Assembly (NCBI GenBank): GCA_016935365.1
Contig: JAFGRB010000339.1
Coordinates: 1 to 37,166, forward strand
DNA from: Deltaproteobacteria bacterium
GTDB taxonomy: Bacteria > Myxococcota > B64-G9
DNA: 37,166 bases
Direction of reading: 5' to 3'
A program made the position numbers and the translations under genes. Every line of letters begins with the position of its first letter. Positions within the stretch are counted from its first letter, which is position 1. Positions 16,951-24,899 of the stretch are shown here, piece by piece. The notes under the pieces are model-generated. The model was not told the DNA's origin. It did not search any database and saw only the letters and a program-made list of their open reading frames with translations.

Positions 16951-17780
16951 TGCGCGGCGCCTTGCTGTGCATCGGGCAGGACACCTGCGTCGAGATCATC
17001 GATTCGCGCGGTCCGCCCAGCGACTGGGCCGGCTTCGCGTCGAGCCGGGCGTCCGCATGCGTCCGGCTGGCCCTCGAGGTGCACCGCAGACCCTGCCCGC
17101 CGCTCGGGCCCCTGGAGCTGGTCTTCGACTCGGAGGGCCTGTGGACCCTGTCCAGGGCGGGCCGGCTCGACGTCTTCGATCTGCCCGGTCTTCGGGCCGT
17201 GGTGGACTTCGGCGCGGGCCAGGGCCATATCCATGTCCACGAGCCGGACCGCGAGGCCTTTGCCTACCCCCTGGACGAGGTCCTCTTCTCGAGGCTGCTG
17301 GCCGAGCGCGGCGCCGTGATCGTACACGCCTGCGGGGTGGCGCTCGGCGATCGCGCCCTCCTGCTCGCAGGCGAGTCCGGGGCCGGCAAGAGCACGCTCG
17401 CGAAGCTGCTGGAGGGGCAGCGCGGCGCGAGCGTGCTGGGCGACGATCGGATCGCGCTCGAGGCGTCAGAGGCGGGCGTGCGGATCTGGGGCACACCCTG
17501 GCGCGGGACCGCAGGCCTGTGCCGGGATCGCTCCACCTCGCTCGCGCAGATCCTCTTTATCCGCCACGCGGACGCGCTGCGACAGCGCCACCTGTCCGGG
17601 GTCGAGGCCGCCAGCCGCCTGCTGGCGCTCAGCGCCCTGCCCTACTGGGACCGCGTGGCGACCGGCCGGGCTGCGGACGGGGTGCTGGATGTGATCTCGC
17701 GCGTGCCCGCAAGCGACCTGGGCTTCACGCCGGGGCCCGAGGCGGCTGGTTTTCTGCTGGATTGCTTGATGGACTCGTAG
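16950..17780 (+). CDS. HPr kinase-like (HprK C-terminal fold) protein of the RiPP locus
   Basis: A 276-residue P-loop protein. The N-terminal half is beta-rich and poorly conserved. The kinase core starts at GAVIVHACGVAL (about 121-132), followed by Walker A GESGAGKST (141-149) and LGDDRIAL (163-170), which matches the acidic Asp-Asp position of HprK. Proteins of this kind occur in lasso-peptide and PqqD/SPASM clusters, where some phosphorylate the precursor peptide; most are uncharacterised. I chose the ATG at 16950 because it shares one base with the precursor stop (TGATG); open frame continues upstream but overlaps the precursor. It is the last gene of the plus arm. A free-standing HPr partner is not visible in the window. 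Confidence 0.83.
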   Translation: MRGALLCIGQDTCVEIIDSRGPPSDWAGFASSRASACVRLALEVHRRPCPPLGPLELVFDSEGLWTLSRAGRLDVFDLPGLRAVVDFGAGQGHIHVHEPDREAFAYPLDEVLFSRLLAERGAVIVHACGVALGDRALLLAGESGAGKSTLAKLLEGQRGASVLGDDRIALEASEAGVRIWGTPWRGTAGLCRDRSTSLAQILFIRHADALRQRHLSGVEAASRLLALSALPYWDRVATGRAADGVLDVISRVPASDLGFTPGPEAAGFLLDCLMDS

Positions 17781-17949
17781 GAGTCGCGAAGCGTCATCGT
17801 CGATATCGAAGTAGTTCGAGTCGTATGGCCCAGCGAGGTGACAGTCCCGTGACCTCGAGGTGATTGTTTTCTGCTGGCCCAGCATGTCGAGAACCTGTCC
17901 GTTTTTCGCGAACAGCGCTAGCATATGGGACGTGGTCTCCCAGTCGATC

Positions 17950-18366
17950 ATGTGGTGCTTCGAGCAGCAGCCGGGCGGGCCTGCTGCGTGCTCGGATGCC
18001 GAGGCCGAGACCGGCCTGGAAACCGGGCCGCGCCGGGCCGTGGTCTGCGCGGGCTGCGGCTTCGGGATCAGCTCGAGCGATCAGGCCGTCGAGGTCGACG
18101 GCCGGCACGCGCACACTTTCTTCAACCCGGCGGGCATCCTGTTCGAGATCGGCTGCTACCGCGAGGCGAGCGGCTGCATCGCCCACGGTCGCCCCACGGA
18201 CGAGTTCGCCTGGTTCCCCGGCTTCAACTGGCGCTATGCGGCCTGCGGGGGCTGCGGCCAGCACCTGGGCTGGCTGTTCGAGTCCCGGGCCGGCAGTGCC
18301 TTCTTCGGCCTCGTGCTGGAGCGCATCGTGGAGCTGGGCTCGGGCGGGGAGGATCTCGATGCATAG
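17950..18366 (+). CDS. CULT-domain protein, bacterial cereblon-like ligand binder
   Basis: A protein of about 138 residues with a complete CULT domain, the thalidomide-binding module of eukaryotic cereblon. Zinc ligands are Cys33/Cys36 (CAGCG) and Cys99/Cys102 (CGGCG). The aromatic cage is intact: Trp88, Trp94 and Trp108 in FAWFPGFNWRYAACGGCGQH and then LGW. The block HAHTFFNPAGILFEIGCY agrees with the single-domain bacterial CULT proteins such as the Magnetospirillum one. The start is uncertain: an in-frame GTG at 17932 lies seven bases after a possible -10 (TAGCAT, 17919-17924) and would be leaderless, and ATG 17884 is also open. The end overlaps the next gene by eight bases. The natural ligand is unknown; cyclic imides or uridine-like rings bind this fold. 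Confidence 0.85.
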   Translation: MWCFEQQPGGPAACSDAEAETGLETGPRRAVVCAGCGFGISSSDQAVEVDGRHAHTFFNPAGILFEIGCYREASGCIAHGRPTDEFAWFPGFNWRYAACGGCGQHLGWLFESRAGSAFFGLVLERIVELGSGGEDLDA

Positions 18367-20356
18367 GACAGCGGTCTGCGTCTCGATCCTGGCCGCGGCC
18401 TTGACGGCCCGCGCCTACGGCCCCATGACCCACTGCCGGGAGATCACCGCGGCGGCCGAGCGGCTGGCGTCGAGCGGCGAGGTGGCAGGGCTCGAGGATC
18501 TGGCCGCCTCTGCGCTCGCGGATCCGGCGCTCCACGCCCACCTGATGCTGGGCGCGATCCTGCCCGACATGCGAGAGGCCGTCGACGGGCTCGGCTTCGA
18601 CACCCACTCGCGGCCCTTCGCCCGCCACCTGCTGGGCGTGGCCGGGGATCCGGGCCGGGACATCCAGGCGCGGGCCGTGGCCCTGGGGGCCGCATCCCAC
18701 GTCTGCTCGGACATCGCAGCCCAGGTCTTCTGCGTGAGCTACTTCGTGCAGAAGGCCCCCCTGGGCGCGACGGATCTGCTCATCGGCTACATGGACGACC
18801 GGCCGGACGGCGAAAACGAGCTCTGGGTGGAGGGCGCGCTCGATATCTTCTGCGGCGATGCGCAGCTTCTCTTCGCGCTCTACGACTACTTCCAGCCCGA
18901 TCCGCCCGAGCCAGTGCGGCTCGATCGCGCCCTCGATGTCTGGCTGGGCGAGGCGGCCGCGTTCTTCGGGCCCGAGCACGTCGGAGACGCCGACGCCATC
19001 AAGCGCCAGATCGGCGAGCTGCTGAGCTCGCTCGACGAGCAGCTCTCGGGCGACAATCGCCTGCTGCTGCTCCTGGCCCTGGACACGGTGCGCGCCTACG
19101 ACCTGGCCGACACGATCCGCATGGCCGAGAGCATGGGCCTGCTGGACGTGCTGGTCTCTTACGGCTACGAGGTGGAGCTGGACTCGGCCGAGCTCGACCG
19201 GCTCCAGCAGGAGGCGCCCTTCTTCGGCCAGGAGGGCTTCTTCGAGGACTACTCGAGCTGGATCGTCGATCTGGGCGTGGGCGTGCTGGTCGAGTCGGCC
19301 GCCGGCGCGGCCTGGCTGGAGAACTGGCCCGTGTGGCGGGCAGAGCCCCTGGCCGCCTCCACCGTGATCTCGCTCGCCCACCTGGCCGGGCCGCTGTTCG
19401 CCGGCCGGTCCGACCTGGGCGTGTTCGACCTGGGCTGGGAGGACGGCGAGGGCGAGCCCGTGACGGAGATCGACCCCGCGGATCCGCCCGGGCGCTTGCG
19501 GCTCTTCGTCGATCTCTTCCCGCTGGACGAGGCGGAGGGCGCGGTGCGTGTCGGGGTTCGCAAGGCCGTTCCCGGCTATCCATACGAGGTCGGGCCCCTG
19601 CTCGCCGAGCGCGAGATCGATATCGGTGGGTGGTCGCCGCTCGACTGGGGCGGACAGAGCCCGCAGCGGGTGGAGCTGGAGCTCGAGCTGGACCCGGACG
19701 GGCTGGAGGCGGCCGAGGGCCTGCACGCCGAGATCCGCTCCGCGGACGGGCGGGTCGCGTTCAGCACGGCCTGGGACGGAGTCTTCGACTGCATCGACTG
19801 GCCCATGGACCGGCCGGTCTACACGAGCCAGTTCGATACCTACTCCCGCTTCCCGGCCAGCCTGCGCGTGGAGCCGGTCGTCGACGATACGCAGCCGCCC
19901 CAGCCCCCCGAGATCGCGCTCAGCGCGCAGCAGCTGAGCGCGGATCGGCCCGAGCTCGAGATCTCGTTCAGCGCGAGCGACCTCGGCTCGGGCATCTGCG
20001 GCTACCGCCTGCAGCTGGGGACGGCGCCCGGTGCAGCCGACCTGCTCGCCGAGCGCGCGATCGAGGCCCTGGGCCTCGATCGCACAGGCACCTTCGCGTA
20101 TCGGGCCGATCTCGCTTTGCTGGACAGCGGCGGCGAGCTCTTCGCCACCGCTCGCGCAATCGACTGTGCGGGGCTCGCGAGCGAGGAGGCCCGGGCCGGC
20201 CCGGTCCGGCTCGGTCAGCAGCCGGACGGCTGCGGCTGTGGCCAGGCCCCTCGTCCGGCAGCCGGTCTCGTCTGGCTCACGTTCTTCGTGTTCGTATACC
20301 TGCGGCGCAGGCGCGCCGGATCTATTTCTTCAGATACGCATCCACCACGTCCTTGA
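18359..20356 (+). CDS. Secreted zinc phospholipase C-like protein with MYXO-CTERM-like tail
   Basis: A 665-residue exported protein. A short signal (MHRTAVCVSILAAALTARAYG) is followed by a helical N-terminal domain resembling the zinc-dependent phospholipase C/S1-P1 group: an early His (PMTHCREI), HAHLMLGAILPDMREA, DTHSRPFARHLL, and AVALGAASHVCSDIAAQVF, each giving His/Asp candidates for metal ligands. The C-terminal half is beta-rich (LEISFSASDLGSGICGYRLQ looks Ig or FN3-like). The end has Cys-Gly-Cys-Gly, a helix (WLTFFVFVYL) and four Arg, a MYXO-CTERM-type sorting tail. GGGGAGG precedes the ATG, which overlaps the CULT gene. Its last 35 bases overlap the convergent NifX-like gene. Lipase activity is not shown. 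Confidence 0.75.
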   Translation: MHRTAVCVSILAAALTARAYGPMTHCREITAAAERLASSGEVAGLEDLAASALADPALHAHLMLGAILPDMREAVDGLGFDTHSRPFARHLLGVAGDPGRDIQARAVALGAASHVCSDIAAQVFCVSYFVQKAPLGATDLLIGYMDDRPDGENELWVEGALDIFCGDAQLLFALYDYFQPDPPEPVRLDRALDVWLGEAAAFFGPEHVGDADAIKRQIGELLSSLDEQLSGDNRLLLLLALDTVRAYDLADTIRMAESMGLLDVLVSYGYEVELDSAELDRLQQEAPFFGQEGFFEDYSSWIVDLGVGVLVESAAGAAWLENWPVWRAEPLAASTVISLAHLAGPLFAGRSDLGVFDLGWEDGEGEPVTEIDPADPPGRLRLFVDLFPLDEAEGAVRVGVRKAVPGYPYEVGPLLAEREIDIGGWSPLDWGGQSPQRVELELELDPDGLEAAEGLHAEIRSADGRVAFSTAWDGVFDCIDWPMDRPVYTSQFDTYSRFPASLRVEPVVDDTQPPQPPEIALSAQQLSADRPELEISFSASDLGSGICGYRLQLGTAPGAADLLAERAIEALGLDRTGTFAYRADLALLDSGGELFATARAIDCAGLASEEARAGPVRLGQQPDGCGCGQAPRPAAGLVWLTFFVFVYLRRRRAGSISSDTHPPRP

Positions 20357-20636
20357 CCTTGCCGGATATGCCCGTGACGACCTGGATGCCGGCCGTGCTG
20401 AGCGCCCGGGCGGCGTTGGGGCCCACCTGTCCGGTGAGCAGCACCTGCGCGCCCGTCTCTGCGATCAGACTGGCGGTCTGGGGGCCCACGCCGTGCTCGT
20501 CGAGCGTGTTCGGGTTGAAGACCAGATCGAACTTCATCGTCTCGCTGTCGACCACGACGTAGTATGGAGCCCGGCCGAATCGAGGCTCCACCTCGGCGTG
20601 GATCGATCCGCCTGCGGACGATATCGCGATTTTCAT
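20322..20636 (-). CDS. NifX/NifB C-terminal-like (iron-molybdenum cofactor-binding fold) protein
   Basis: A 104-residue single-domain protein of the dinitrogenase iron-molybdenum cofactor family: MKIAISSAGGSIHAEVEPRFGR at the N-terminus (the family's 'D-x-x-x-F-G-R-A' position), YYVVVDSE, and GPQTASLIAETGAQVLLTG, with GPNAARALSTAGIQVV at the end. Members outside nitrogen fixers are common and generally of unknown function, thought to bind iron-sulfur or metal clusters. No nif genes are nearby, so nitrogen fixation is not implied. It starts 24 bases after the clpA stop with a GAGGAGG site and is probably the last gene of the clpSA transcript. Confidence 0.88.
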   Translation of the reverse strand: MKIAISSAGGSIHAEVEPRFGRAPYYVVVDSETMKFDLVFNPNTLDEHGVGPQTASLIAETGAQVLLTGQVGPNAARALSTAGIQVVTGISGKVKDVVDAYLKK

Positions 20637-20660
20637 CGAATCCTCCTCGCCGCTTGCCGA

Positions 20661-22952
20661 TCAGGATGTCTTGGCGGGTGTCTCGGCCGCCGCCTTGTCC
20701 GCGCCCGCGCGTGCGGGCTCGATCTCGAAGCAGAGCTCGTCGTCCCGGGCGTCGACCGTGACCGCGCCGCCGTCCGCCAGCGCGCCGAAGAGGATCTCGT
20801 CGGCCAGCCGCTTGCGGATGTCGCGGTCGATCAACCGTCCCATGGGACGGGCCCCGAAGCGCCGGTTGTAGCCGTGCCGCGCCAGGTAGCTGCGGGCCCG
20901 GGCGGTCAGCGAGAGGCTGACCCGCTTGGCGTAGAGCTGGTCTTCGAGCTCGGCCACCAGCTTGTCGGCCACCCGCTCGACCACCTCCGGGCTCAGGTGG
21001 GCGAAGCGCAGCCAGCCATCGAGGCGATTGCGGAACTCTGGCGGAAAGGTGCGCTCGACGGCCTGCTTGCCGTCCTCTGCTCCGGCGTCCCCGCCCTGGC
21101 CGAATCCGATGCTGCCACGCTCGACCAGGAAGGCCCCGGCGTTGGTGGTCATGACGAGCACGACGTTGCGGAAGTCCGACTTGCGGCCGTTGTTGTCGGT
21201 CAAGGTGGCGTGGTCCATGACCTGGAGCAGGATGGAGTACATGTCGGGGTGGGCCTTTTCGATCTCGTCGAGCAGCAGCACCGAGTGGGGATGCTTGGAA
21301 ATGGCGTCGGTCAGCAGCCCGCCCTGGTCGAAGCCCACGTAGCCCGGCGGAGCGCCGATCAGCCGCGAGACCGCGTGCTTCTCCTGGTACTCGCTCATGT
21401 CGAATCGCACGAGCTCCACGCCCATCAGGCGCGCGAGCTGCCGGGCGAGCTCGGTCTTGCCCACGCCGGTCGGCCCCGAGAACAAGAAGCAGCCCGTCGG
21501 GCGCTGGGGATGGGCCAGACCGGCGCGCGAGAGCTTGATGGCCGAGACCAGCGCCGCGATCGCCTCGTCCTGCCCGTAGATGACGAGCTCGAGGTCCCGC
21601 TCCAGGGTCTGGAGCTTGTCGCGGTCCGAGCTCGAGACCGTGCGCGACGGGATCCGGGCCGAGGCGGCCACCACGCGCTCGATATCGCGGGGGCGGATGT
21701 GCCTGGTCCGCCGGGATGCCGGCCGCAGGCGCATGGCCGCGCCCGCCTCGTCGATCACGTCGATGGCCTTGTCGGGCAGGAAACGATCGTGGATGTACTT
21801 GTGCGAGAGATCCACCGCAGCCCGCAGCGCCTGGCTGGTGTAGCGCACGCCGTGGAAGGCCTCGTAGTACTTCTTGAGGCCGCGGAGGATCTTGACGCTC
21901 TGCACCGCGCTCGGCTCGCCGATCTCGACCTTGTGGAAGCGGCGCGCCAGCGCCCGGTCCTTCTCGAAAACCCGCTTGAACTCCTCGAAAGTCGTCGAGC
22001 CCATGCAGCGCATCTCGCCCGAGGCCAGGGCGGGCTTGAGGATGTTCGAGGCGTCCAGCGTGCCGCCGGTCGTGGCCCCGGCGCCGATGATCGTGTGGAT
22101 CTCGTCGATGAACAGGATCCGTCCCGGCTGCTCGCGCACCGCCGCGATGACCGCCTTGAGTCGCTGCTCGAACTCGCCCCGGAACTTGGTGCCGGCGATC
22201 AGCGCGCCCAGATCCAGCGAGAAGACCTCCGCAGTCTGCAAGGGCTCGGGCACCTCTCCGTCCACGATGGCCTGGGCCAGGCCCTCGGCCATGGCGGTCT
22301 TGCCCACGCCCACCTCGCCCACGAAGATGGGGTTGTTCTTCCGGCGGCGGCAGAGCACGTGCATGATGCGCTCGAGCTCGGCCTCGCGGCCGATCAGCGG
22401 GTCCAGCTTGCCCTCGGTGGCCAGCGCGTTCAGGTTGGTGCAAAACGCGGATAGCGGATCGCGGCGCGCGGCACCGGACTCCCGGACCTCGTCTGGCGTG
22501 CCGGCCGGCTCGAAGTCCTCACCCTTGACCAGGCCGTGGGAGATGGTGTCGAGCACGTCCAGGCGGGACACACCCTGCTGCTTGAGCAGGAAGACCGCAA
22601 AGGACTCGGGCTCGTGAAACATGGCCGCCAGGATGTCGCCCGCCTCGATCCGGGGCTTCTCGGCCGACTGCACGTGCAGCGCGGCCCGCTGCAGCACGCG
22701 CATCAGCGCCACGGTCTGCTCCACCTCGCGCAGGGGCTTGCCCTCGGGCAGCTGCTCCTGCTCGTCCAGGTAGGCCTCCAGCTCCCTGGCGAGCGCGGCC
22801 AGGTCCACCCCGCAGGCCCGCAGGATCCGCGCGCCCTGCTCGTCGTCGATCAGCGCCCGCAGCACGTGCTCCAGGCAGACCAGCTCGTGGCGCCGGGCCC
22901 GGGCGTCGGCCACGGCCCGGGCGAAGGTCAGCTGCAGCTCGCGGGCGATCAT
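20661..22952 (-). CDS. clpA: ClpA, AAA+ unfoldase of the ClpAP protease
   Basis: A 763-residue ClpA of normal length. The N-terminal double Clp-N domain (residues 1-145) binds ClpS. The first AAA domain has Walker A GEVGVGKT (212-219) and Walker B ILFIDEIHTIIG. The second has Walker A GPTGVGKT near 500 and VLLLDEIEKAHPDM. It lacks the long coiled-coil middle domain of ClpB. It unfolds proteins and feeds them to ClpP, which is not in this window. The gene starts 10 bases after clpS, the usual clpS-clpA order, and a NifX-like gene follows. Confidence 0.96.
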   Translation of the reverse strand: MIARELQLTFARAVADARARRHELVCLEHVLRALIDDEQGARILRACGVDLAALARELEAYLDEQEQLPEGKPLREVEQTVALMRVLQRAALHVQSAEKPRIEAGDILAAMFHEPESFAVFLLKQQGVSRLDVLDTISHGLVKGEDFEPAGTPDEVRESGAARRDPLSAFCTNLNALATEGKLDPLIGREAELERIMHVLCRRRKNNPIFVGEVGVGKTAMAEGLAQAIVDGEVPEPLQTAEVFSLDLGALIAGTKFRGEFEQRLKAVIAAVREQPGRILFIDEIHTIIGAGATTGGTLDASNILKPALASGEMRCMGSTTFEEFKRVFEKDRALARRFHKVEIGEPSAVQSVKILRGLKKYYEAFHGVRYTSQALRAAVDLSHKYIHDRFLPDKAIDVIDEAGAAMRLRPASRRTRHIRPRDIERVVAASARIPSRTVSSSDRDKLQTLERDLELVIYGQDEAIAALVSAIKLSRAGLAHPQRPTGCFLFSGPTGVGKTELARQLARLMGVELVRFDMSEYQEKHAVSRLIGAPPGYVGFDQGGLLTDAISKHPHSVLLLDEIEKAHPDMYSILLQVMDHATLTDNNGRKSDFRNVVLVMTTNAGAFLVERGSIGFGQGGDAGAEDGKQAVERTFPPEFRNRLDGWLRFAHLSPEVVERVADKLVAELEDQLYAKRVSLSLTARARSYLARHGYNRRFGARPMGRLIDRDIRKRLADEILFGALADGGAVTVDARDDELCFEIEPARAGADKAAAETPAKTS

Positions 22953-22962
22953 GCCGGGATCC

Positions 22963-23307
22963 TCATTCGGGCTCCATGGAGCAGCGCAGCGGGAACTCGT
23001 GCTCCCGCGCCAGCTCGTGCACCTTGCGCACCCGGGTCTCGGCGATGCCGAAGGGGTAGACCCCTGCGACGCCCACGCCCCGGCGGTGCACGTGGAGCAT
23101 GATCTCGACGGCGCGCAGCTCGTCGTGGTGGAAGATCTCCATCAGCACCATGACCACGAAGTCCATGGTCGTGTAATCGTCGTTGTGAAGCAAGACCCTG
23201 TACCGGCGGGGGCGCTGCGGCCGCACATCGGACTCGGTGGCGACACCCGCCTCCTCCTCGCGCGCGAGGCCGCCTTCCGGTCTGTCGCACCTGTCCTTCG
23301 GGCTCAT
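22963..23307 (-). CDS. clpS: ClpS, N-end-rule adaptor of ClpA
   Basis: A 114-residue adaptor that delivers proteins with destabilising N-terminal residues to ClpAP. The substrate pocket is visible as HNDDYTTMDFVV, with Asn42 and Asp43 in the positions that hold the free N-terminus and His74 in LHVHRRG. Leu/Ile/Met residues in VVMVLMEIF line the hydrophobic pocket. The first 35 residues form a charged flexible tail, as usual, here somewhat long. It lies directly upstream of clpA and 16 bases after a glycosyltransferase gene, so the glycosyltransferase promoter may also drive clpSA. Confidence 0.95.
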   Translation of the reverse strand: MSPKDRCDRPEGGLAREEEAGVATESDVRPQRPRRYRVLLHNDDYTTMDFVVMVLMEIFHHDELRAVEIMLHVHRRGVGVAGVYPFGIAETRVRKVHELAREHEFPLRCSMEPE

Positions 23308-23323
23308 CCCGCCAGCCTCTCAC

Positions 23324-24178
23324 TCAGTCGCCGTCCGCGGTTCCGTCGCCCTCACGCACGCCTTCCACGACCGCCACAGGCGCATCCGGCGGGTAGGAGC
23401 CCGGTCCGCCGTCCTGGGCAGCGGTGCGGACAGCAGGGTGGCGGGCGATCAGCATGGCGTACTTGGCGAACGGCTCGAACGCCATCGAGCAGGCCCAGAC
23501 GAAGCCGTCCCGACCGTGACGGAAGCCCCCGCCCCGGAAGTACATCTTGAAAAAGCGCGCCAGCGTGCTCGCCAGCAGACGCCACGCGCCGACGCGGCGT
23601 CCGCGGGCGCGGAGCTGCTCGGCCAAAATGATGTTGCGGTTGATGCTCTTGCGCAGCGCGCTCGCCAGGTCGCCGACCGGCTCGTGCTCCAGGTGCGCAC
23701 CGCGGAGCTTGCGCAGGCGCAGACCCCGTGTGTCCAGCGGGGCATGGGGGCTGTCGGTCGGGAGCCAGCGCGATCGGTCCCGGCGGACGAGCCGCGGATG
23801 CCAGCTCCAGTGCGCGCCGCGAAGGCCGAGCGGGTAGGGGTTCCTTCGCCGCAGGTAGAAGCCGTCGCGTCCCGTCCGGGCGATGGCGCGGCGGATGGCA
23901 GCCCGCAGCTCGGGCGTGACGTACTCGTCCGCGTCCATGGTCAGCAGCCACTCCCCGGTCGTGAGATCCCGGGCGTAGGCCCGCTGCTCGGCAAAGGTCT
24001 CGTGACTGTGCTGGATCGAGCGGACCGGCAGGCGCTGGATCAGCTCCCAGGTCCCGTCGGTCGAGCCGTCATCCACGACCACGATCTCGTCGCAGAAGCC
24101 GAGCTGCTCGATGCAGCGCTCGATGGTCCGGGCACCGTTGTATACGAGAACGGCTGCGCTCAGGCTGGGTGCGGCCAT
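23324..24178 (-). CDS. Family 2 glycosyltransferase, lipopolysaccharide-core (WaaE/KdtX-like) type
   Basis: A 284-residue GT-A fold enzyme that transfers a sugar from a nucleotide donor. Visible motifs are LSAAVLVYNGARTIERCIEQ, VVVDDGSTDGT (Asp36/Asp37) and the metal-binding MDADEY (Asp82-x-Asp84). A conserved RNPYPLGLRGAHWSWHPRL region and a basic helical C-terminus follow; the sequence resembles the beta-glucosyltransferases of the lipopolysaccharide core. It has no signal peptide and acts on the inner face of the membrane. A GGGGAG site precedes the ATG, with a TCGACA/TAGGCT promoter 55-84 bases upstream. Acceptor and sugar cannot be told from sequence. Confidence 0.85.
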   Translation of the reverse strand: MAAPSLSAAVLVYNGARTIERCIEQLGFCDEIVVVDDGSTDGTWELIQRLPVRSIQHSHETFAEQRAYARDLTTGEWLLTMDADEYVTPELRAAIRRAIARTGRDGFYLRRRNPYPLGLRGAHWSWHPRLVRRDRSRWLPTDSPHAPLDTRGLRLRKLRGAHLEHEPVGDLASALRKSINRNIILAEQLRARGRRVGAWRLLASTLARFFKMYFRGGGFRHGRDGFVWACSMAFEPFAKYAMLIARHPAVRTAAQDGGPGSYPPDAPVAVVEGVREGDGTADGD

Positions 24179-24232
24179 GACCGGTGCGGCTCCCCGTGAC
24201 AGCCTACGACGGGAGCGGCTGTCTCAGTCGCC

Positions 24233-24262
24233 AGCCTAGCGCGCGCCTACGGGTCTTGTCGA
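24233..24262 (-). promoter_or_regulatory. Promoter of the glycosyltransferase-clpSA group
   Basis: Minus strand: TCGACA (24262-24257), 18 bases, TAGGCT (24238-24233). It is the only promoter-like pair I see between this operon and the repeat upstream of it. Confidence 0.45.
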
Positions 24263-24312
24263 GTGCTCACACCTGCCTGCCCTGGATCTCCCACCCTTTA
24301 CGAGCCGGGACG

Positions 24313-24426
24313 CCAGATCGTCGTGCAAATCAAGGAGCTGCGCCGAAGTCGAGCGGAGGCGTGGTTTTCCACGTCGAGCATCGACTTCGGTGCTGCGACG
24401 CCGAGTTGCGCGACGAGGTGGCGGAT
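24313..24426 (+). repeat. Dispersed imperfect repeat, copy 2, with a hairpin core
   Basis: The plus-strand counterpart of 6961-7073. The same ordered blocks occur, including the perfect CGTGG-TTTT-CCACG hairpin (24360-24373). It lies 12 bases beyond the stop of the convergent membrane-protein gene and fills about half of the 259-base gap. The two copies differ by a one-base indel between the TCAAGGAGCT block and the hairpin, so no single reading frame is conserved across both. Confidence 0.65.
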
Positions 24427-24437
24427 CCGGGCCTGCA

Positions 24438-24899
24438 TCAGCCGCGCCTCTTCACGGCGCTGAGCAGCTTTGCGGTCTGCGAGGCGTCGAGCGCGAGCAG
24501 CAGGACCTTGTCGTCGAAGTGCAGCTCGAGCGGCTCTCCGACATGCCGGGGCTCGATCCATTGACGGATCGCGGCCAGCGGAAAGCTGCGGGCGATGCCC
24601 TTGTCCCTGCGGTTGGCGGCCAGCCAGATGAACAGACAGGCGAGCCCCCCGGCCAGGCAGACGAACTGGATGGCCACCGCGAGCCAGCTCAAGCGGGCGC
24701 CGAACAGCGGCATGAAGCCGATGGCCATGGTGGCCACCAGCCCGACGAAGAAGAGAAGCAGCCATACGTCCTGCTGGCTGGAGCGGCCCACGAAGAGCAG
24801 CCGGCGGCTATCGACGAAGAGCTTGAACCGGCCCCGCGGCAGCTGCAGGCCGGCGGCTGCCCTCCAGCTCGTCCGGACCTTGCCCAGGTAGTAGCTCAT
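24438..24899 (-). CDS. Two-helix membrane protein of unknown function
   Basis: A 153-residue protein with a soluble N-terminal part (about 1-45), two central membrane helices (WLLLFFVGLVATMAIGFMPLF and WLAVAIQFVCLAGGLACLFI, about 46-96) and a cytoplasmic or periplasmic C-terminal part that reads like a small PH-like or beta-rich domain (IEPRHVGEPLELHFDDKVLL). I recognise no family. Its ATG overlaps the stop of the DUF4922 gene (ATGA), so it is the last cistron of the four-gene operon starting at 28055. A structural or anchoring role for that operon is possible but unsupported. Confidence 0.7.
   Translation of the reverse strand: MSYYLGKVRTSWRAAAGLQLPRGRFKLFVDSRRLLFVGRSSQQDVWLLLFFVGLVATMAIGFMPLFGARLSWLAVAIQFVCLAGGLACLFIWLAANRRDKGIARSFPLAAIRQWIEPRHVGEPLELHFDDKVLLLALDASQTAKLLSAVKRRG

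Noticed and set aside
17781..17949. A second precursor peptide or small RNA between the kinase and CULT genes
   Set aside because: No short frame with a ribosome binding site and a leader/core layout was found, and no convincing structured element is visible; a weak promoter for the CULT gene is the only signal.
20322..20636. Nitrogen-fixation locus suggested by the NifX-like protein
   Set aside because: No other nif gene is present, and proteins of this fold are widespread in organisms that do not fix nitrogen.
24360..24380. A ParB parS site suggested by TTCCACGT in the repeat core
   Set aside because: parS is a 14-16 bp palindrome around CACGTG; here the right half is not complementary, and the inverted symmetry lies instead in the CGTGG/CCACG hairpin.
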